Assembly (NCBI GenBank): GCA_002712005.1
Contig: PASP01000015.1
Span: 154,804 to 218,803, forward strand
Direction: 5' to 3'
DNA from: Halobacteriovoraceae bacterium
Lineage (GTDB): Bacteria > Bdellovibrionota > Bacteriovoracia > Bacteriovoracales > Bacteriovoracaceae
DNA: 64,000 bases
Of the stretch, positions 37,821-45,865 are shown piece by piece. Below the pieces are notes generated by a model. That model was not told the DNA's origin. It ran no database searches and saw only the letters and a program-made list of their open reading frames with translations. Positions within the stretch are counted from its first letter, which is position 1, and each line of letters begins with the position of its first letter. A program made the position numbers and the translations under genes.

Positions 37821-38069
37821 ATGAATAATTACAAAGAAGAAGTAGCTTTTAAAGCTATCACTGAACCTAGCGTTGTGTTCAGTAAGCCTAGGGATGTCGT
37901 AATTTGTTCTTACTTAAGTACAGATCAAAAAAAGGTGGCCCTTGAGAACTGGAAGGCGACACTCAAACATATGAGTAAGTCCACTAGTGAAGGCATGCAA
38001 AGTTCAATTAATGAGGATATTGTTTTAGGTAAAGTTGTAGACGCGCTAAGAGAAGTCGAAAATATCTAA
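37821..38069 (+). CDS. Small conserved-type hypothetical protein
   Basis: 82 residues. The segment VFSKPRDVVICSYLSTDQKKVALENWKATL resembles short proteobacterial proteins with the pattern 'sP.dVl....Ls.eqKi.iLe.We' (cited here from residues 19-47), whose function is unknown. No signal peptide or membrane helix. The start is firm (GAGGAGAT 7 bases upstream). It sits between dps and a DUF1328 gene, so a stress-linked role is plausible by context only. Confidence 0.7.
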   Translation: MNNYKEEVAFKAITEPSVVFSKPRDVVICSYLSTDQKKVALENWKATLKHMSKSTSEGMQSSINEDIVLGKVVDALREVENI

Positions 38070-38114
38070 ATTCACATAACATGCCTCATCAGTTGAAAAA
38101 CAGAGGAGGATCAA

Positions 38115-38291
38115 ATGTTATACTATTCACTTATATTTCTTATTTTTACCGCTATAATGGGCATTTTTGGATTTTCAGGAATTACGATTCCTAACACGGA
38201 AATTGCCCGTTATTTATTCTTTGGTTTTTTCACCCTTTTTCTAGGGACACTTTCCATAAAGATTTATCAATTAATTGAAGAAGGGCCCTAG
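38115..38291 (+). CDS. DUF1328 / YtjA-family small membrane protein
   Basis: 58 residues in an ORF below the usual size cut-off. It follows a strong GAGGAGG with ATG at 38115. Sequence begins MLYYSLIFLIFTAIMGIFGF and continues with two membrane helices, matching the DUF1328/UPF0391 pattern (hydrophobic helix, FGF-GI turn, second helix with ILFF/LFFGFF). Such proteins are small inner-membrane proteins often found beside stress genes and CsbD-like or Dps genes. The role is unknown. The stop lies 7 bp from the end of the convergent response regulator. Confidence 0.8.
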   Translation: MLYYSLIFLIFTAIMGIFGFSGITIPNTEIARYLFFGFFTLFLGTLSIKIYQLIEEGP

Positions 38292-38297
38292 TCTAAC

Positions 38298-38990
38298 TTA
38301 GTTAGAGGTAGGGCAGAACTTATATCCAACTCCATGAACCGACTCTATCGTTTCAGAAGCTCCTAAAAGTTTTTTCCTCAACTTACTTACGTGAGTATCA
38401 ACAGAGCGTGAGTAGACATGAACATCTTGGCCCCAAATTTCGTCGAGAATATCTTCTCTATTGAGTACCTTTCCTTCATTAACCGCAAAATACATAAGAA
38501 GTTTAAATTCCAATGCAGTTAATTCTACATTTTCCCAATCCCCATCACTAATAACCTTAAGAGTTTGGCTAGACTTATTAATACTGAGCTCATTCCATTC
38601 AAGAATATCTGAACTCTTCATAAGGATGTCTAATTTTCTTAGCTTAGCCTCAATTCTCGCTTTTAATTCAAGGGAATTGAACGGCTTTGTAATGTAGTCA
38701 TCTGCCCCAGCAGAAAAGCCTAGAACTTTATCAGAGAGCTGATCGTGGGCTGTCAGTAGGAAAATAGGCAACTCTGGATGAGTCGATTGAAGCTCTTCGC
38801 AAAGCTCAATACCATTTCCATCTGGTAGCTCAAGATCTAAGAGAAGAAGATCAATTGAGTTTTCTTTAATTAAATCTCTTCCTTCTTGAAGAGATTTTCC
38901 CCATTTTATATCGGCCACTCTTGAGAGTGCTTGATTTACAATTTGATAAATTTCTTTACTGTCTTCAACGAGTAAAATTGACTTATACAT
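38298..38990 (-). CDS. OmpR/PhoB-family response regulator
   Basis: 230 residues. Receiver domain 1-120: ILLVEDS acidic pocket, phospho-acceptor Asp52 in LLLLDLELPDG, and the conserved Lys in YITKPFNSLEL. The winged-helix DNA-binding domain (about 130-228) contains LTALEFKLLMYFAVNEGKVLNREDIL and SRSVDTHVSKLRKKL. It is likely to regulate genes in response to a kinase; the hybrid kinase and Hpt protein encoded divergently nearby are candidate partners, inferred from position. Confidence 0.93.
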   Translation of the reverse strand: MYKSILLVEDSKEIYQIVNQALSRVADIKWGKSLQEGRDLIKENSIDLLLLDLELPDGNGIELCEELQSTHPELPIFLLTAHDQLSDKVLGFSAGADDYITKPFNSLELKARIEAKLRKLDILMKSSDILEWNELSINKSSQTLKVISDGDWENVELTALEFKLLMYFAVNEGKVLNREDILDEIWGQDVHVYSRSVDTHVSKLRKKLLGASETIESVHGVGYKFCPTSN

Positions 38991-39128
38991 TTTTTATGAC
39001 CCTTTTGTATTGGACAATTAACTCCAAAATTTTGTTGTTCTATCCTACTATGTTATAAAACCAATTCAAACGGAATTATTCCAATATTTTTTCTTGTCAA
39101 TGGTTTTACGGCGATAAGGGAGTGTAAT

Positions 39129-39446
39129 ATGAAAGATTACGATGTAAATAGTGAATCCCCAGAACCTGGCCTCGAGGTATTTACTTTAGAGTTTGTACAG
39201 GACAGAAAGGGAGAACTTCCTCAGGTTCAAGAGTCTTTGGAAACAGGGAGTCACGATATTCTTCACGAAATGACTCATAAGTGGATTGGATTTTCAAAGC
39301 CTTACGGTTTTGACTGGTTGGCAGAAGCAGCAAGTGAATTAAAAAATTTAGCAAGATCTGGTGACGTGGAAGATGCAAAGGGTGTCATAAAACAAATTTC
39401 CTGTTATTTAGATGATAAGGAAACTTTCATTAAAAATAATTACTAA
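39129..39446 (+). CDS. Hpt-domain histidine phosphotransfer protein
   Basis: 105 residues. The helical segment ILHEMTHKWIGFSKPYGFDWL followed by LKNLARSGDVEDAKGVIKQI fits an Hpt domain, with His50 in the H-K-x-x-G position as the likely phospho-acceptor, although the usual KGSA reads KWIG. It starts after GGGAG and ends 15 bp before the hybrid kinase gene, so the two form a phosphorelay unit: kinase receiver to this Hpt, then possibly to the divergent OmpR-type regulator. Partner assignment is inference. Confidence 0.75.
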   Translation: MKDYDVNSESPEPGLEVFTLEFVQDRKGELPQVQESLETGSHDILHEMTHKWIGFSKPYGFDWLAEAASELKNLARSGDVEDAKGVIKQISCYLDDKETFIKNNY

Positions 39447-39461
39447 TGTTGGAGTGAGTCA

Positions 39462-41306
39462 ATGCCAGATTCAACGGGACTAATTAGAAAAACGAAGTAT
39501 AAATTCTTTGCTTTCTCTTTAGCGGGCTTTGTTGCCGTTTTCTTTATTTCATTAGCAGGGCTTCGCTTTCACTCTATTATTGTTGATCGCCAGGAAAATA
39601 TTCAATTGATCCAAGAGAATCTCTTCTCCCAAGCCTTTTTGATCGACAAGATTTCACTCCTTTCTAAATCAGTGGTCTTCGATAATAAGAAAGATGCTTC
39701 TGAAGAGATGAAAATTTTAATCGAAAAGATTAAAGAGAAGAAAAAGAAATTGAAAAGTCTCCTGACAAGTGATGAGTACTTTGAAGTTGAGGAGATTAAA
39801 GAGATTATTAATGATGAGGGACTCTTTCAAAGAATGGATAATTACATCCAGAAAATGAAAGTTGTTACAGATCAAAAAGTGCCTCAGGGGCATGGATTGG
39901 CCCTTATCAATCTGTCACAGGGTTCTCTAGGTGAGATCCAGTCTGCTTTCAAATTTATTGGTAGAAAAATCAGTGTGGTACAGGAAGAAAGTTTCTCACA
40001 AGTGAAGAAGATGGGGATCATTATTATAACGATTTCCTTTCTTCAGATTATTTTAATTTGGTTGCTTGTTTTCAAGCCTCTCTATACCACTATATTTCTG
40101 CAACACGAGAAAATAAATAATGCTCTCTTGGAAACGCAAAGGGCGAATCGTTCTCGTACAGAGTTCCTAACCAATATCAGTCACGAAATTCGTACGCCTA
40201 TGACAGCGATTCTTGGGTATGCTGAGGTTCTTAAGGATTCACAAGTTTCAGCTGAAAAGTTGGAAGATAGTGTTGGTATTATTAATAAAAATGCAGCCCA
40301 CCTCTTAGGCTTAATTGATGAAATTTTAGATATTAGTAAGATTGAATCTGGTAAGTTTAATTTTGAAAAAGAAGAGATTACCTTAGCGACTATTCTTAGT
40401 GAGGTTTATTCACTAATGAATGTAAAAGCCAGGGGAAAAGGGATAAATTTAGACTTTCAAAATGTAGGTGAAATTCCCAAAGTTATTTATTCAGATAAGA
40501 AGAGACTCAAGCAAATCTTATTCAATCTTATTGGAAATGCGATAAAGTTTACCGAAGAAGGATTTGTCAGGCTAAGTATCAGCTACAACTCAGAGTTAGA
40601 GCAGCTTTCTTTTAAAATCAAAGATACAGGTTGTGGAATCCCTAAAGATAAAGTGAAGTCACTTTTTCGCCCGTTTGAGCAAGCGGATACATCTGCATCT
40701 CGTAAACATCAAGGTTCTGGACTGGGACTGGTTCTCTCGAAAGAGTTGGCGAAGGCCATGGGGGGAGATGTTTATATTCAAGAGACAAAAATGGGTGAGG
40801 GGACTACTTTTCATGTCTATTTAAAAGCTGAGGTTGGACAAGACAGAGAGTTTATTAAAAACTTTTCAACTCATGTACACGAACCTGATAAAGAGGTTAA
40901 GAAGGAAGCTCAACACGACCTAGGCGGTAAAAATATTCTCGTTGTTGATGATGCAAAAGAGAATGCGAGGCTCTTTAAAATTTATCTCGATCAAACAGGG
41001 GCTTTCGTAGATATGGCCTATAATGGTCTAGAAGCTATCGATAAAGTTAATCAACATAAATTTGATATTATTTTCTTAGATCTTCAAATGCCAGAGCTTG
41101 ATGGTTATCAGACCATTGGACGATTAAGACAGTTAGGATTTAAAAATCCTATCGTCGCTTTAACGGCCCATGCGATGAAAGAAGAGCAAGAACGTACAAA
41201 AGCCTGTGGTTTTGATTTTCACGTGAGTAAGCCTGTTAAAGGGGAATATCTCATTAAGGTGGCCAATGACCTAACCAGAGGGGTTCAACCACCACAGCCT
41301 TCATAA
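39462..41306 (+). CDS. Hybrid sensor histidine kinase with C-terminal receiver
   Basis: 614 residues. Membrane helices about 15-38 and 180-205 bracket a helical periplasmic sensor with coiled-coil character. HisKA carries His241 in FLTNISHEIRTPM; the HATPase domain (about 345-460) shows N-box LIGNAIKFTEEG, G1 DTGCGIP and G2 GSGLGLVLSKELAKAMGG. A C-terminal receiver (about 490-605) has phospho-acceptor Asp540 in IIFLDLQMPELDG. The architecture fits an inner-membrane phosphorelay kinase. Next to an Hpt gene. The signal is unknown. Confidence 0.95.
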   Translation: MPDSTGLIRKTKYKFFAFSLAGFVAVFFISLAGLRFHSIIVDRQENIQLIQENLFSQAFLIDKISLLSKSVVFDNKKDASEEMKILIEKIKEKKKKLKSLLTSDEYFEVEEIKEIINDEGLFQRMDNYIQKMKVVTDQKVPQGHGLALINLSQGSLGEIQSAFKFIGRKISVVQEESFSQVKKMGIIIITISFLQIILIWLLVFKPLYTTIFLQHEKINNALLETQRANRSRTEFLTNISHEIRTPMTAILGYAEVLKDSQVSAEKLEDSVGIINKNAAHLLGLIDEILDISKIESGKFNFEKEEITLATILSEVYSLMNVKARGKGINLDFQNVGEIPKVIYSDKKRLKQILFNLIGNAIKFTEEGFVRLSISYNSELEQLSFKIKDTGCGIPKDKVKSLFRPFEQADTSASRKHQGSGLGLVLSKELAKAMGGDVYIQETKMGEGTTFHVYLKAEVGQDREFIKNFSTHVHEPDKEVKKEAQHDLGGKNILVVDDAKENARLFKIYLDQTGAFVDMAYNGLEAIDKVNQHKFDIIFLDLQMPELDGYQTIGRLRQLGFKNPIVALTAHAMKEEQERTKACGFDFHVSKPVKGEYLIKVANDLTRGVQPPQPS

Positions 41307-41455
41307 TTTCAGGCAATTATCTCTTTTGTTGTCATAGTTTCTAGTTATTTACACAACTTTTGCAAAAAAGTTAGAGGAATAATTTCTTCGTCTTTTTCAT
41401 AATGGTTCTAGATTAGAAAAAACAGAATGATCTGTTTATCACAAGGAGAAACAAA

Positions 41456-41839
41456 ATGAAGAAGAATACACCAAGATCACTATTTCACGCTCTAATGCTT
41501 TCTCTAATCCTACCTGCTGCTTTTGTAGGATGTTCTGAAAACGTAGAGAGAACAACTGAAGTAAAATATGAGCAACTTAAAGCTGAATCTAATAAAGCAA
41601 TTAATCGTATCGAGTCTAAGCTAGAAACGATGAAAGAAAAAATTGCAGATGCTTCTGGTGAAGCAAAAGATGAACTAGAAGACGAGTACGAAGAGCTTGT
41701 AGAAAAAAAGAATGAATTGGTAGACAACCTTGATGATGCTGCCGATGCTTCTGAAGATCAATGGGAAAAAGTATCTGATAGAATTGAAGATATGGCCGAC
41801 GATCTTGAGAGTCGTGTTGATCAATTAATCGACGGATAA
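41456..41839 (+). CDS. Acidic coiled-coil lipoprotein
   Basis: 127 residues. Lipoprotein signal ending in FVGC (Cys26). The mature part is a highly charged Glu/Asp/Lys helix (about 35-125) with heptad character (LETMKEKIADASGEAKDELEDEYEE region). Resembles small stress-associated lipoproteins but no family is identified. Good ribosome-binding site (AAGGAGAAAC). A hairpin follows before the lipid kinase gene. Confidence 0.8.
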   Translation: MKKNTPRSLFHALMLSLILPAAFVGCSENVERTTEVKYEQLKAESNKAINRIESKLETMKEKIADASGEAKDELEDEYEELVEKKNELVDNLDDAADASEDQWEKVSDRIEDMADDLESRVDQLIDG

Positions 41840-41861
41840 TATATAAAAATATAGAGCATAT

Positions 41862-41881
41862 CCCCCTGCATAGTCAGGGGG
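41862..41881 (+). promoter_or_regulatory. Hairpin covering the ribosome-binding site of the lipid kinase gene
   Basis: CCCCCTG (41862-41868) and CAGGGGG (41875-41881) form a perfect 7-bp stem with a 6-base loop. The 3' arm is the only Shine-Dalgarno-like sequence (AGGGGG) before ATG 41886, and an in-frame TAG lies in the loop, so the start cannot be further upstream. The hairpin should hide the ribosome-binding site and may also end the lipoprotein transcript, although no T-tract follows. Confidence 0.55.
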
Positions 41882-41885
41882 ATTT

Positions 41886-42749
41886 ATGTATATAGAGGAT
41901 TATGTGGAAATACTGGCTAAAGATGATTCAAAAGAAAATTATAAATTTCTCTTTGATCATTTCAAACATAGAGTTGAATCTGATTCCAAACTAAGTGAAT
42001 TAGCTCCCGACTACATTGTTATTGGTGGAGACGGGTCTCTAAGCTATTTTTTGAATCAAGTTTTCAAAAATAATCCTTCAAAAAATAAAGTTCTCTATAT
42101 TCCCGATGGTACGGCCAATGATTTTGCTAGAAGTTTAAATCTTTCCATAGATTTATTGGAAAGTTTAGATAGTGATAAAATGGCGGACTTTATTTACTCG
42201 CAAAAGAAAATCGATTGCCCAGTTATGAAGTGCAATGACTTATTCTTTATAAATGTCGTTACCATGGGAGCCCCTGCTAGGGTTACAGAAAGCGGAAATA
42301 ATAAATTTAAGGAGATGTTAGGGCAATTTAGCTATTACTTATCTGCTCTAGAAGAGATCTTTGAGAAGCATGAATTAGAAATGAAGTTAAGCTTTGGTGG
42401 CCCTGATCGTAAGACTATGAACTTTAATGGTCTTGGAGTTATCGTTGGTCAGGGGCTCTATGCCGGAGGAGGAGTTAAAGTAACAGACTCTATAGGCGCG
42501 ATGTTTGGAAAACATTTCTACTGTACGATCTCTACTGATCAGAATATTTCTTCATCTCTAAAGAGTCTTCTCAAAATGCAATCAGAAAAATTAAATGAAG
42601 AAGATAATATTAAATCTTGTCTCTTTGAAGAGGAATTGAAGCTCTCATTTGATCAAAAAATTCCTATTAAAGTAGATGGAGAACCTTTTGAATATGAAGA
42701 AATACTTTTTGGTAAATCTAAACATCATATTCAATTTTTAACTTATTAG
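41886..42749 (+). CDS. Diacylglycerol kinase-like lipid kinase
   Basis: 287 residues. The DAGK catalytic signature is clear: VIGGDGS (45-51, the GGDGT-like glycine loop) and IPDGTANDFARSL (72-84). Later FNGLGVIVGQGLYAGGGVKV matches the beta-rich second domain, and the C-terminus ends with IKVDGEPFEYE, as in YegS/DgkB-type kinases that phosphorylate lipids. The N-terminus is short: the usual NPxSG start of the family is missing, though an in-frame stop rules out an upstream start. Substrate is unknown. Confidence 0.88.
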   Translation: MYIEDYVEILAKDDSKENYKFLFDHFKHRVESDSKLSELAPDYIVIGGDGSLSYFLNQVFKNNPSKNKVLYIPDGTANDFARSLNLSIDLLESLDSDKMADFIYSQKKIDCPVMKCNDLFFINVVTMGAPARVTESGNNKFKEMLGQFSYYLSALEEIFEKHELEMKLSFGGPDRKTMNFNGLGVIVGQGLYAGGGVKVTDSIGAMFGKHFYCTISTDQNISSSLKSLLKMQSEKLNEEDNIKSCLFEEELKLSFDQKIPIKVDGEPFEYEEILFGKSKHHIQFLTY

Positions 42750-42767
42750 AATAGAGGAGGATAAGTA

Positions 42768-42947
42768 ATGAGTATTGAACCAGGACCAAAGAATCCAAAT
42801 CCAAATAAATCAAATCCTCGCGAAGTAGAGCTGCCTAAAGAAAAGCCTACTATGCCAGGTAGTCAGCCTCAGGAGTTCCCTAGAGAGCGACCAGAAAAAG
42901 CACCTATTGAGAAGCCATTAAGGCCAGAGAAAAAACCAGGGAAGTAA
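42768..42947 (+). CDS. Proline-rich 59-residue microprotein
   Basis: This ORF is too short for most gene callers but has a near-ideal AGAGGAGG 7 bases before ATG 42768. The product is extremely rich in Pro, Lys and Glu (begins MSIEPGPKNPNPNKSNP, ends RPEKKPGK), with no hydrophobic core, so it is probably disordered. It follows the lipid kinase by 18 bp and is convergent with the ferredoxin gene. No family recognised. Confidence 0.6.
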   Translation: MSIEPGPKNPNPNKSNPREVELPKEKPTMPGSQPQEFPRERPEKAPIEKPLRPEKKPGK

Positions 42948-42955
42948 GCTAATAG

Positions 42956-43189
42956 CTACTCCCCATCATCTCCAATGGCTTCCACTGGGCAAGCTTCAAG
43001 AGCTTCTTTACAATTTTGAAGCTCTTGATCATTGGAGGGTTGTTTTATGACATAGGCATGGCCATCATCATCGTTCATGGCAAAGAAGTCTGGAGCTTCG
43101 AAAACGCAAGCATCACAAGCGATGCACTGATCGTCTACGTAGAACTTCCCGTCTGCATTCATATCCCATTTAGATGATTTGTCTGCCAT
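42956..43189 (-). CDS. Single-cluster [4Fe-4S] ferredoxin
   Basis: 77 residues, acidic. Cluster ligands C22-x2-C25-x2-C28 (CIACDAC) with a distant Cys67 before Pro (ACPVEAI) fit the monocluster ferredoxin type; Cys60 may pair or be free. The VFEAPDFF and CPVEAI phrases are typical. An electron carrier in the cytoplasm; redox partner unknown. It lies 14 bp after the PpiD-like gene on the same strand. Confidence 0.93.
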   Translation of the reverse strand: MADKSSKWDMNADGKFYVDDQCIACDACVFEAPDFFAMNDDDGHAYVIKQPSNDQELQNCKEALEACPVEAIGDDGE

Positions 43190-43203
43190 GCTTTACCTAT
43201 ATA

Positions 43204-44697
43204 TTATAATTGTACAAATTGTTTAACAGGAGTGTTATCTCCGATCTCTTTAAGAACGTCTTTCTTAAGCTTGTTTGATAAGGCCATTTGAAGTCCATTC
43301 ATTTCCTTCTTACGATCAAAGGGAGGAATATCCTTATTTGAATTTCTCTCAAGAGCAATAATCTGAGTTTTTGTCGCAAGATCAAAATCAAAAATTTTGG
43401 CGTCTACTTTCTTAAGTTCATCAAAGATGACCTTCGTTTCAGAAGAAGCTACTTGAGTACGACCTGTATTACCTTCATAGCGATTGAACTCGACATTTTC
43501 TTCTACTTTGATTGCATACTTTGACTTAAGAGTTTCAAGTTTCTTCGAATCATTAGATCTTAAAGCATCGAGAACTTCTGTTTTAATATTGCTCATTAGT
43601 TCTTTAAGTTCTTCTTCTTTTGAATCTTGAATTAACTCTGTAGTGATTTCTTTTTTATACTTATCAAAAGTTGCTTCTTTAGCACTTACTTTATCTTCTA
43701 CATAAATAAGATGGTAACCAAATGCCGTTTTAACTGGCTCTGAAACTTGACCTTTATCTAAACTGAAAGCGACTTGTTCAAATTCTGGTACCATTCTACC
43801 TTTAGAGAAAAGTCCGAGAGATCCGCCTTTTCCTTTTCCTGATTCTTCTTCAGTGTAGCGATTGGCCATTGTCTTAAAGTTTTTAGCATTTACTTTCTTT
43901 GCGATTTCTTGAATTTTCTTCTCTGCTTGTTCTTCAGTTTGAGTGTCGGTTACACGGATAAGAATGTGAGAAGCTTTTACTTGCTCAGGAACATCTAATG
44001 AAGCTTTTCTTTGTTTGAAAATACTTTCCGTTCTTGCCTTATTAACTTCTTTTTTTAGGAACTCTTCAATTTCTTGAGAAGAAACTTTAATTCTCTTTTT
44101 TACAGCAGACTGTGGGATTTCCACAATCGTACCATTGTATCTTTGAGCTTTAAATTTTGCGATGTCATCTAGATAGCCTTCGCTAATAGGAAACATGCTA
44201 AAGAAGCTCTCAGAATTTTCTGCATAAACTTGATTAGTGATATCTTCTTCAAAGTCTTGAGGAGTAAGCCCATTGGCCCTTAAAAGCTCTTTATATTTAT
44301 TGATATCAAATTGTCCATTTGTCTGAAAAAATTCAAATTCTTTAATTTGTTTCTTTACTTGCGCAGGAGCCGCAACAACATCTGCTTTATCTGCAAAAAT
44401 AAGTTGAAGCTTTCTTTGAACTAAATTCTTAAGAGAAGCATTCTTGATACCAAATCTCTCAATATCTTGAGAGCTTAGATCCTTTCCTTGCATCATGTAA
44501 TTTTTAAAGAAGTTCAGTTGGCGATTATATTCCATTTGATACTCTCGCGCTGAAATAGGATAAGAGCCTACCTTTGCCACAGCGTTAGGAGAGGTGTTCA
44601 TAGATTGAACTCCAGTAAACATGAATGAGACAACAATAAGTCCGATAAGGAATGTTACAAAGAAGTTCGATGTCGTTTTCTGAAAATTTCCTGCCAT
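43204..44697 (-). CDS. Membrane-anchored periplasmic peptidyl-prolyl isomerase (PpiD/SurA-like)
   Basis: About 497 residues from ATG 44697, preceded by AAGGAT; the upstream ATG 44739 lacks a ribosome-binding site. One N-terminal membrane helix (NFFVTFLIGLIVVSFMFTG), a SurA-N-like chaperone region, then a parvulin domain (about 245-345) with KASHILIRVTD, GGSLGLFSKGRMVPEFE and GYHLIYVED, the usual rotamase core. It helps fold outer-membrane and exported proteins in the periplasm. Confidence 0.9.
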   Translation of the reverse strand: MAGNFQKTTSNFFVTFLIGLIVVSFMFTGVQSMNTSPNAVAKVGSYPISAREYQMEYNRQLNFFKNYMMQGKDLSSQDIERFGIKNASLKNLVQRKLQLIFADKADVVAAPAQVKKQIKEFEFFQTNGQFDINKYKELLRANGLTPQDFEEDITNQVYAENSESFFSMFPISEGYLDDIAKFKAQRYNGTIVEIPQSAVKKRIKVSSQEIEEFLKKEVNKARTESIFKQRKASLDVPEQVKASHILIRVTDTQTEEQAEKKIQEIAKKVNAKNFKTMANRYTEEESGKGKGGSLGLFSKGRMVPEFEQVAFSLDKGQVSEPVKTAFGYHLIYVEDKVSAKEATFDKYKKEITTELIQDSKEEELKELMSNIKTEVLDALRSNDSKKLETLKSKYAIKVEENVEFNRYEGNTGRTQVASSETKVIFDELKKVDAKIFDFDLATKTQIIALERNSNKDIPPFDRKKEMNGLQMALSNKLKKDVLKEIGDNTPVKQFVQL

Positions 44698-44785
44698 TTT
44701 TGAATATCCTTTTTGTTTGCTTTTTTTGGAAGCTTTCATTCACAAATCCAGCTTAAATAGCTTAGAATTGTATTATGAATAATAT

Positions 44786-44810
44786 GATTTTCCACGAGGA
44801 AAATCTTTTT
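44786..44810 (+). terminator. Orphan plus-strand terminator-like hairpin
   Basis: GATTTTCC (44786-44793), loop ACGA, GGAAAATC (44798-44805), then five T and further T-rich sequence. No plus-strand gene ends upstream, so it either stops antisense transcription into mreC or is an operator for the divergent genes. Confidence 0.5.
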
Positions 44811-44917
44811 CTTTTAAATTAATATATAATGTACTGCAAGAGTGAAGACCTGAAAGTTTCAAGGTGTTTATACCATTGGTACTTTATATATTATTGATGT
44901 TAGTATTATGGAGCATC

Positions 44918-44951
44918 TGGCCCTTTATAGACAAGTTTGGGCCATTTTTTT
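44918..44951 (+). terminator. Attenuator-like terminator directly before mreC
   Basis: TGGCCC (44918-44923) pairs with GGGCCA (44939-44944) across a 15-base loop and is followed by seven T, ending 3 bases before the mreC Shine-Dalgarno AAGGAT. If transcription starts upstream, this would make a premature terminator controlling the whole shape operon. Confidence 0.6.
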
Positions 44952-44968
44952 GCTAAGGATTGTGCACA

Positions 44969-45865
44969 GTGCGTCTAATAGAGGACAAGGATCGTCGACA
45001 GCGGGCCATATTAAATTTTATCGTTCTATTTATTTCATTGGTGGGTGTTGCGAAGCGTAACTATGTTTTAGACAAGACCTCTGCTTTTGAGGATATATTA
45101 ATTGACTCATTTGCTCCCCTTCAATCCTCTGTAACGTCAGTTCGATCTGAAGTGGGAAATTTCTTTGACCACTATATTGCCAATATTAGTGCCTCAAAAA
45201 ACAATATTGAATTAAGTCGCAAGATCGAGGACCTTGAGAACAAAATCTTTGAATTTAAGGAACTCTCTAAAGAAAATAAGAGACTAAAGAAACTTCTCGA
45301 TTTTGGTGAAGGGATTTCATATCGAAAAGTTTTGGCTCAAGTCGTTGCTTGGGATGCCAATAGTGATTTTAAAGTTATTCGAATCAATAAAGGACTGAAG
45401 GACGGTGTTCAGTTGCAGGCTGCAGTGGTTACTTCAGAAGGTCTGGTAGGTTATATTTATCGACTCACTGATCACTTTGCCGATATTCTAACGGTATTGG
45501 ATGCCAATAATCGAGTTGATGGACTCATTCAGAGGGTGAGGAGTCACGGTATTATCGAAGGCTACAACAACGAAAAAAGTATTATGAAGTATATTTCGCG
45601 TGCTGAGCCGATCATTCTTGGAGATATTGTTATTACATCTGGGCTTGGAAATATTTATCCAAAAGGAATTAAAGTAGGAACAGTATCCCATATCGAAAGA
45701 GAAAGTTACGGAATTACTCAAAATGTGGAGATCACTCCAGCTGTAGACTTCGGTCGCTTGGAGGAAGTCGTCATTCTTCTTTCCGATGAAGATGAACAAA
45801 AGAGAAGAGAATGGGAAGCCCTTGATCAAATGGATGAGGATGCTGACAATAAGGAGAAAAAGTGA
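44969..45865 (+). CDS. mreC: Rod-shape-determining protein MreC
   Basis: About 298 residues from GTG 44969 (AAGGAT 8 bases upstream; TTG 44960 is less likely). MreC is a bitopic inner-membrane protein that activates PBP2/RodA. Seen: membrane helix about 12-30, coiled coil (about 60-105, SRKIEDLENKIFEFKELSKE region) and the beta-domain with LVGYIYRLTDHFADILTVLD and IVITSGLGNIYPKGIKVG, diagnostic of MreC. Start of a four-gene operon; mreB is not in the window. Confidence 0.93.
   Translation: MRLIEDKDRRQRAILNFIVLFISLVGVAKRNYVLDKTSAFEDILIDSFAPLQSSVTSVRSEVGNFFDHYIANISASKNNIELSRKIEDLENKIFEFKELSKENKRLKKLLDFGEGISYRKVLAQVVAWDANSDFKVIRINKGLKDGVQLQAAVVTSEGLVGYIYRLTDHFADILTVLDANNRVDGLIQRVRSHGIIEGYNNEKSIMKYISRAEPIILGDIVITSGLGNIYPKGIKVGTVSHIERESYGITQNVEITPAVDFGRLEEVVILLSDEDEQKRREWEALDQMDEDADNKEKK

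Larger units (their letters stand above)
44698..44968. other. Intergenic region between ppiD-like gene and mreC
   Basis: About 220-270 bases without a gene, holding divergent promoters. It contains two hairpins: a perfect 8-bp GATTTTCC/GGAAAATC stem (44786-44805) with a plus-strand T-tract, and an attenuator-like hairpin ending just before mreC (44918-44951). An AT-rich stretch (44870-44910) between them probably carries the mreC promoter. Confidence 0.45.
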
